From the NCBI GenBank assembly GCA_038529355.1, contig JBCBDU010000009.1, positions 38,762 to 102,761 of the forward strand: DNA of 64,000 nt, given 5' to 3'. Positions 60,720 through 64,000 of this stretch are shown in pieces. Position numbers and translations under genes: made by a program. The notes below the pieces were generated by a model that was not told the DNA's origin, did no database searches, and saw only the letters and a program-made list of their open reading frames with translations. The stretch's first letter is position 1, and each line of letters opens with the position of its first letter. This stretch comes from CALBPI01 sp038529355. GTDB lineage: Bacteria; Pseudomonadota; Gammaproteobacteria; Steroidobacterales; Woeseiaceae.

Positions 60720-61868
60720 TCAATCGCGTTCGTCAACGAGCTCAGCGGCATCCAGCACATCGGCAACCACTGTCTGTCCGCGACTGACTGGGTAGCCGAG
60801 ACCGATCCAGCCAAACGCGCCTTCCCACAGCACCGCAAGGTTCTCGAAGCCAAGCTTGGCTAACGAAGCATTGACGTGTTCTGCAGCGGCTCGCGGGCAC
60901 TCGCAGTAGGTGACAATCCACGTACCGTCGCGCGGCAAGTCGGAGGCCAGTGTCGAAAAATCATTGCGGTCATAGTAGTACGGCAACGGCACCGCGCCTT
61001 CGATGTGCGACAACTGCCACAGCGCCATGTTGCGCGTATCCAGCAGCACCATCCGACGCTTGTCCTGTAACGCCGCATAGAGATCTTTCGACATCACATA
61101 GCGATCGTCGCGCAGCTCAAACTGTGGCGGCTCACCGTCGGGATTCAACACATAGTCCTGTGCAGCCGGCGGCGACTGCCACACCGGCTTGCGCACCTCC
61201 CAGCCCGTTGCGCGACTGCGGATAAAAGCCACCAGATCGTTAATTTGTTCAGTCGAAAACTGCTCAGCGAAGGCCGCCATCGGTGTGCCTTGCCGGCCAT
61301 GGGTAATCGCGTGGCGAATAAACGAATCGCGTGTCATCGCCAGCATCGCCGGATTACCCAGCGCCGGCGCACTAACGCCCTCTCCTCGCGCGCCGTGGCA
61401 CTCGCTGCAGGTCTGTGCATACAACGCCGCACCATTGGCGGCGTCCGCTGCAACGGGCTGCTCGTCAAGACCGATCTGCGTGACGCCGGCCTGCGATTCC
61501 AGCCAGAACGTGAGTTGGCGGATTTCATCTTTGCCCAATGGTCCGCCGATGTCGCGATAAAAACCGGCCATCGGCGTGCCCGGTCGACCGTACGCAACGG
61601 CCATGAACCGCTCCATCTGCCCGGCTTCCATCAACGACTGACTGCGCAGCGATGGCGCATGGTCATTGGCATGACCTTCACGATCCTTGCCGTGGCACAA
61701 CGCGCAAAACTGCTGATAGTTGCTCGCCGCTCGAGTAGACTGCTCGGCAGTCAGGCGCGCGTCGGCATGGCTTGCGCCAGCACCTAGCATGAGCAATGTT
61801 GCAACCACGATGCGACGGACTGACCACAGCAAGCTCGCATGGGTCACCGACGCTTGAAACCCGCGCAT
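60720..61868 (-). CDS. Diheme cytochrome c fused to a rhodanese domain
   Basis: Exported protein of 382 residues. The signal peptide ends near ASHA-DA. Two cytochrome c domains carry CALCHG (Cys55, Cys58, His59) and CSECHG (Cys154, Cys157, His158) with distal Met candidates in GTPMAGFYRD and GTPMAAFAEQ. The rhodanese-like domain (about 255-375) has MVLLDTRNMALWQLSHIEGA and the active Cys in YCECPRAAAEH. It is probably a periplasmic electron carrier linked to sulfur transfer or sulfur oxidation; the partner is unknown. The ATG at 61868 overlaps the stop of a tiny leader frame (TGATG). Confidence 0.87.
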   Translation of the reverse strand: MRGFQASVTHASLLWSVRRIVVATLLMLGAGASHADARLTAEQSTRAASNYQQFCALCHGKDREGHANDHAPSLRSQSLMEAGQMERFMAVAYGRPGTPMAGFYRDIGGPLGKDEIRQLTFWLESQAGVTQIGLDEQPVAADAANGAALYAQTCSECHGARGEGVSAPALGNPAMLAMTRDSFIRHAITHGRQGTPMAAFAEQFSTEQINDLVAFIRSRATGWEVRKPVWQSPPAAQDYVLNPDGEPPQFELRDDRYVMSKDLYAALQDKRRMVLLDTRNMALWQLSHIEGAVPLPYYYDRNDFSTLASDLPRDGTWIVTYCECPRAAAEHVNASLAKLGFENLAVLWEGAFGWIGLGYPVSRGQTVVADVLDAAELVDERD

Positions 61869-61920
61869 CACAGAATGTCTTTCGGACGCGGCGTCACCGA
61901 CGCACGAAACCCGCGCGTCA
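61843..61920 (-). repeat. Two direct 28-base repeats at the start of the cytochrome-rhodanese gene
   Basis: 28-base copies at 61843-61870 and 61893-61920 differ at only 3 positions and lie 50 bases apart. The first encodes the N-terminus of the cytochrome-rhodanese protein (MRGFQASVT). The second gives the nearly same peptide upstream (MTRGFRASVT). Confidence 0.8.
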
Positions 61921-61921
61921 T
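61868..61921 (-). CDS. Leader frame of 17 codons coupled to the cytochrome-rhodanese gene
   Basis: ATG at 61921 opens a 17-codon frame, MTRGFRASVTPRPKDIL, whose TGA shares its A with the ATG of the cytochrome-rhodanese gene. Its first codons are a copy of the start of that gene. It could be a translated leader that couples initiation, or simply a relic of a 5' duplication. Translation is not proven. Confidence 0.3.
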   Translation of the reverse strand: MTRGFRASVTPRPKDIL

Positions 61922-61960
61922 GGTTCGCCGCGAGGACACCATTGTCACAGAACTAACCGA

Positions 61961-63238
61961 TCAGGCGGCGTCCTGGGCCGCGGCATAGTCTTCTACCGCT
62001 TGCCAGACACGCAACAGGTTCTCGCCAAGAATTTTCTTGATGTCCGCATCTGAATAGCCACGACCGATCAAACCTTCGATCAGCGCCGGGAACGCCGCAA
62101 CGTCCTTTAGCCCTGTTGGCAGCGAATCACCGACGCCGTCATAGTCCGAACCGATGCCGACGTAATCAATGCCAACCAGCGCGACGGCGTGATCAAAGTG
62201 ATCGAGCACATCATCAATGGTCGCGAACGGCAGCGCGCCATTCTCAGCCTCAAAACCCGGTGCGAACAACTCGGCCAATTGATCCTGCGTCACATCCGGA
62301 TTGTCCGCCATGAACGCTTTGGCAGCGGCGCTGCGTTTGTCGCTCCACTCGCGCGCTTCGCGCGTGATGAACGTAGAGCCGAAGTTGATTTGGATAACGC
62401 CGCCGTTGTCGGCGAGCGCTTCGATCATCTCGTCGCTCATGTTGCGCTCGAACCCGGGCGTGAAATGACGCGCAGAAGAATGTGATGCGATAGCCGGCAC
62501 CTTGGTCACCGCCATCACATCGTAGAACGCCTCATCAGAGACGTGACTGATATCGATCATGATGCCCAGACGATTCATCTCGGCGACAACTTCTACGCCA
62601 AAGTCACTCAAACCGTCCCATTGCCGCTCTTCGTCGTAGGACGAATCCGAAATACGATTGCTCAGGGAATGCGCCAACGTGATGTAGCGGATACCGCGCT
62701 TGTGGAAGTACTCAATGTTGGCAAGATCACCTTCGATCGGTGAGCCGTTTTCCATACCGAGCGGCAGCGACACGAGCCCTTGTTCGGCATGTGCACGCAC
62801 GTCAGCCGGCGTCAGCGCAATCGCAAACTTGTCCGGCGCGCTGCTGACCATTTTCTCGACGACGTCAATCAGTTGATTCGCATGTTCATACGACTTGCCA
62901 GCCTCATCCTTGTAAACCGCTGGCGTATAGATCGACATGAATGCCGCATTCAGGCCGCCTGCCTTCGCGCGCGGATAATCGAATTCAGTACCCTCAAGCG
63001 TGCCGCCGAGTGCTTCGGGCAGCGACCGGTGCAGTTTCGACGGTGTGTCGATATGGGTGTCAGCAATGATGCTGTCTTGCGCCAGCGCCAACGCGCGCTC
63101 GCCTTTGGTTGGCGCAGCAGCCGTCTCGGCCGGCGGCGTCGCAGCTGTGTTCTCGGGCGGAGCTTGCTTGCCACATCCAACAACCGTCATCGATAACAAG
63201 ACGCTCGCAAGAAAGCGAGCCGCATTTTGAACCTTCAT
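61961..63238 (-). CDS. Membrane dipeptidase (peptidase M19) lipoprotein
   Basis: Lipoprotein of 425 residues with lipobox VVGC (Cys22). The M19 renal-dipeptidase fold shows the zinc site ADTHIDTPSK, GMENGSPIE, ITLAHSLSNRISDSSYDE, IDISHVSDEAF, ASHSSARHFTPGFERN and a late GSDYDGVGDSLP. It hydrolyses dipeptides, probably those with a C-terminal D-residue, in the periplasm. The ATG at 63238 starts the lipoprotein signal; the 29-codon extension upstream is rejected. It stands alone on the minus strand. Confidence 0.92.
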   Translation of the reverse strand: MKVQNAARFLASVLLSMTVVGCGKQAPPENTAATPPAETAAAPTKGERALALAQDSIIADTHIDTPSKLHRSLPEALGGTLEGTEFDYPRAKAGGLNAAFMSIYTPAVYKDEAGKSYEHANQLIDVVEKMVSSAPDKFAIALTPADVRAHAEQGLVSLPLGMENGSPIEGDLANIEYFHKRGIRYITLAHSLSNRISDSSYDEERQWDGLSDFGVEVVAEMNRLGIMIDISHVSDEAFYDVMAVTKVPAIASHSSARHFTPGFERNMSDEMIEALADNGGVIQINFGSTFITREAREWSDKRSAAAKAFMADNPDVTQDQLAELFAPGFEAENGALPFATIDDVLDHFDHAVALVGIDYVGIGSDYDGVGDSLPTGLKDVAAFPALIEGLIGRGYSDADIKKILGENLLRVWQAVEDYAAAQDAA

Positions 63239-63630
63239 AAACACACCATCCGCAGTTTTGATCCGATCTAGTGTAGCGGAAGCGCAGCCGACAGACCGCA
63301 ACGATTTGTCGCTGGTCAACGACAACGGTGCTATCGCCGAGCGCGTTGGGTGATCGCCGGATTGCGAAAAAAGGGAACCCGCTTGTCGGCGACGTTGCTA
63401 TGCTCGCGAGCGCATTCGACAATGGACCGTTGCAAAACGGCGGGCTGCGCATCGCAGGCTTCAATTTCGTCCGCAACGGACGACGTCAATCACCACTGCC
63501 CGACATCGCCATAGCCATCCGCCTTGGTGTTCAGGCGATGAACAACACCCATGAGTGCAAGCCTGCAGCAACTATCGTGATTCCGGCGCGCCCATGATGG
63601 ACATCAGTCAGCGAACGATCAGACGTTACG
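63239..63630. other. 392-base gap without recognisable features
   Basis: It lies between the M19 dipeptidase start and the end of the 5'-nucleotidase-like gene. I find no convincing gene, terminator, palindrome or repeat in it. An open frame on the plus strand (63328-63597) lacks a ribosome site and family-like sequence. Confidence 0.4.
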
Positions 63631-63966
63631 TTAGTCCTGCCACAGACAATCGGCGGGCAACGGATCGGGCAAATGCCAGCGCAATTGCTCCGGCGTCATG
63701 TAAGCCTCTGCGTTGATCGTGCCGCCGCGCGCCTTGAACCATTCGACCCACAGATCACGAACCCGCGGCTGCGTCACATCCAGCGGATAGCCGCCATCCG
63801 GCGTGATCGGCGTGAAGATCTCGCCACCACCCAACAGCAGGTAATCATTCGCGGCCAGTGTGAGGGTCTCATCTTCGCCCAGCGGCACACCGTCGCTGCG
63901 TGTCACGTCGAGGCGCATTTCGCCAGCCTCGCATTGCACGTGTATATCCACACCGGACACACCCAC
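63631..63966 (-). CDS. C-terminal part of a 5'-nucleotidase-like protein, interrupted
   Basis: 111 residues matching the C-terminal domain of periplasmic 5'-nucleotidase / 2',3'-cyclic phosphodiesterase: VGVSGVDIHVQCEAGE, LTLAANDYLLLGGGEIFTP and a closing LWVEWFKARGGT. The N-terminal metallophosphatase would lie beyond the right edge. In this frame an in-frame TAG occurs at 63988-63990, while the family-like residues ISHRV just before it continue the domain. The gene is therefore probably frameshifted or a pseudogene, unless a short protein starts at GTG 63966. It sits downstream of nothing recognisable in this window. Confidence 0.6.
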   Translation of the reverse strand: MGVSGVDIHVQCEAGEMRLDVTRSDGVPLGEDETLTLAANDYLLLGGGEIFTPITPDGGYPLDVTQPRVRDLWVEWFKARGGTINAEAYMTPEQLRWHLPDPLPADCLWQD

Positions 63967-64000
63967 ACGGTGGCTGATCTGACAACGCTACTGGCTTATC

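Noticed and set aside
63328..63597. 89-codon plus-strand frame in the gap after the dipeptidase gene
   Set aside because: No ribosome site, no domain-like sequence and no signal peptide.

Overview
The window reads as a chromosomal segment of an aerobic, Gram-negative environmental bacterium, most likely a gammaproteobacterium. The evidence is two TonB-dependent receptors with DEIIVT signatures, many Lol-type lipoproteins, outer-membrane barrels ending in aromatic residues, dense operons with ATGA/TTGA stop-start overlaps, and moderately high G+C by eye. Placement below class level (for example Steroidobacterales or Woeseia-like) is a guess. I see no rRNA, tRNA, CRISPR array or insertion sequence.

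Layout. (1) 0.1-2.3 kb: katG catalase-peroxidase. (2) 2.5-5.6 kb: a translationally coupled module of ECF sigma factor, one-pass anti-sigma factor, S8 subtilase lipoprotein and small outer-membrane barrel. The periplasmic end of the anti-sigma factor resembles the subtilase prodomain. (3) 5.8-12.8 kb: a secreted spondin/CHRD protein, a large internally duplicated beta-helix lipoprotein, Sua5/TsaC, a small protein kinase and a small exported protein. (4) 12.8-25.4 kb: a xylose/xylo-oligosaccharide locus on the minus strand (TonB receptor, sugar MFS transporter, xylB, xylA, GH5) with a LacI regulator and a divergent GH3. Two identical TTGACA-ACCT-TGTCAA operators flank the regulator. (5) 25.4-29.3 kb: an exported protein with a TonB-receptor-like N-terminus, an exported PqqB-like metallo-hydrolase, a malectin-GH16 glucanase and a small lipoprotein.

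(6) 29.3-37.3 kb: a probable polyester (polyhydroxyalkanoate) utilisation locus. It has a lipoprotein PHB depolymerase of the circularly permuted type, an SSS symporter, an alpha/beta hydrolase, an acyl-CoA synthetase, a divergent TetR regulator and a TonB receptor. Paired TetR-type operators (TTCAAC-N4-GTTGAA) sit in both promoter regions. (7) 37.4-59.9 kb: a large beta-1,3-glucan (laminarin-like) locus. It holds a clan GH-Q-like phosphorylase, two GH17, a LacI regulator, two GH-A glycosidases (one fused to an outer-membrane barrel), a seven-module carbohydrate-binding lipoprotein, GH16, LysR, GH3 and a GPH-family sugar symporter. Three perfect TGACAGCGCTGTCA operators tie the transcription units together. 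(8) 60.3-64 kb: a DUF3127 protein with an SSB-like tail, a diheme cytochrome c-rhodanese fusion, an M19 dipeptidase lipoprotein and the 3' end of a 5'-nucleotidase-like gene.

How it fits together. Three separately regulated nutrient modules lie side by side: xylan, polyester and beta-1,3-glucan. Each pairs surface hydrolysis with outer- and inner-membrane transport and cytoplasmic processing. The most unusual elements are the sigma/anti-sigma/protease module, the polyester locus with its paired operators, and the glycosidase-barrel fusion, which may replace a TonB receptor in the glucan locus.
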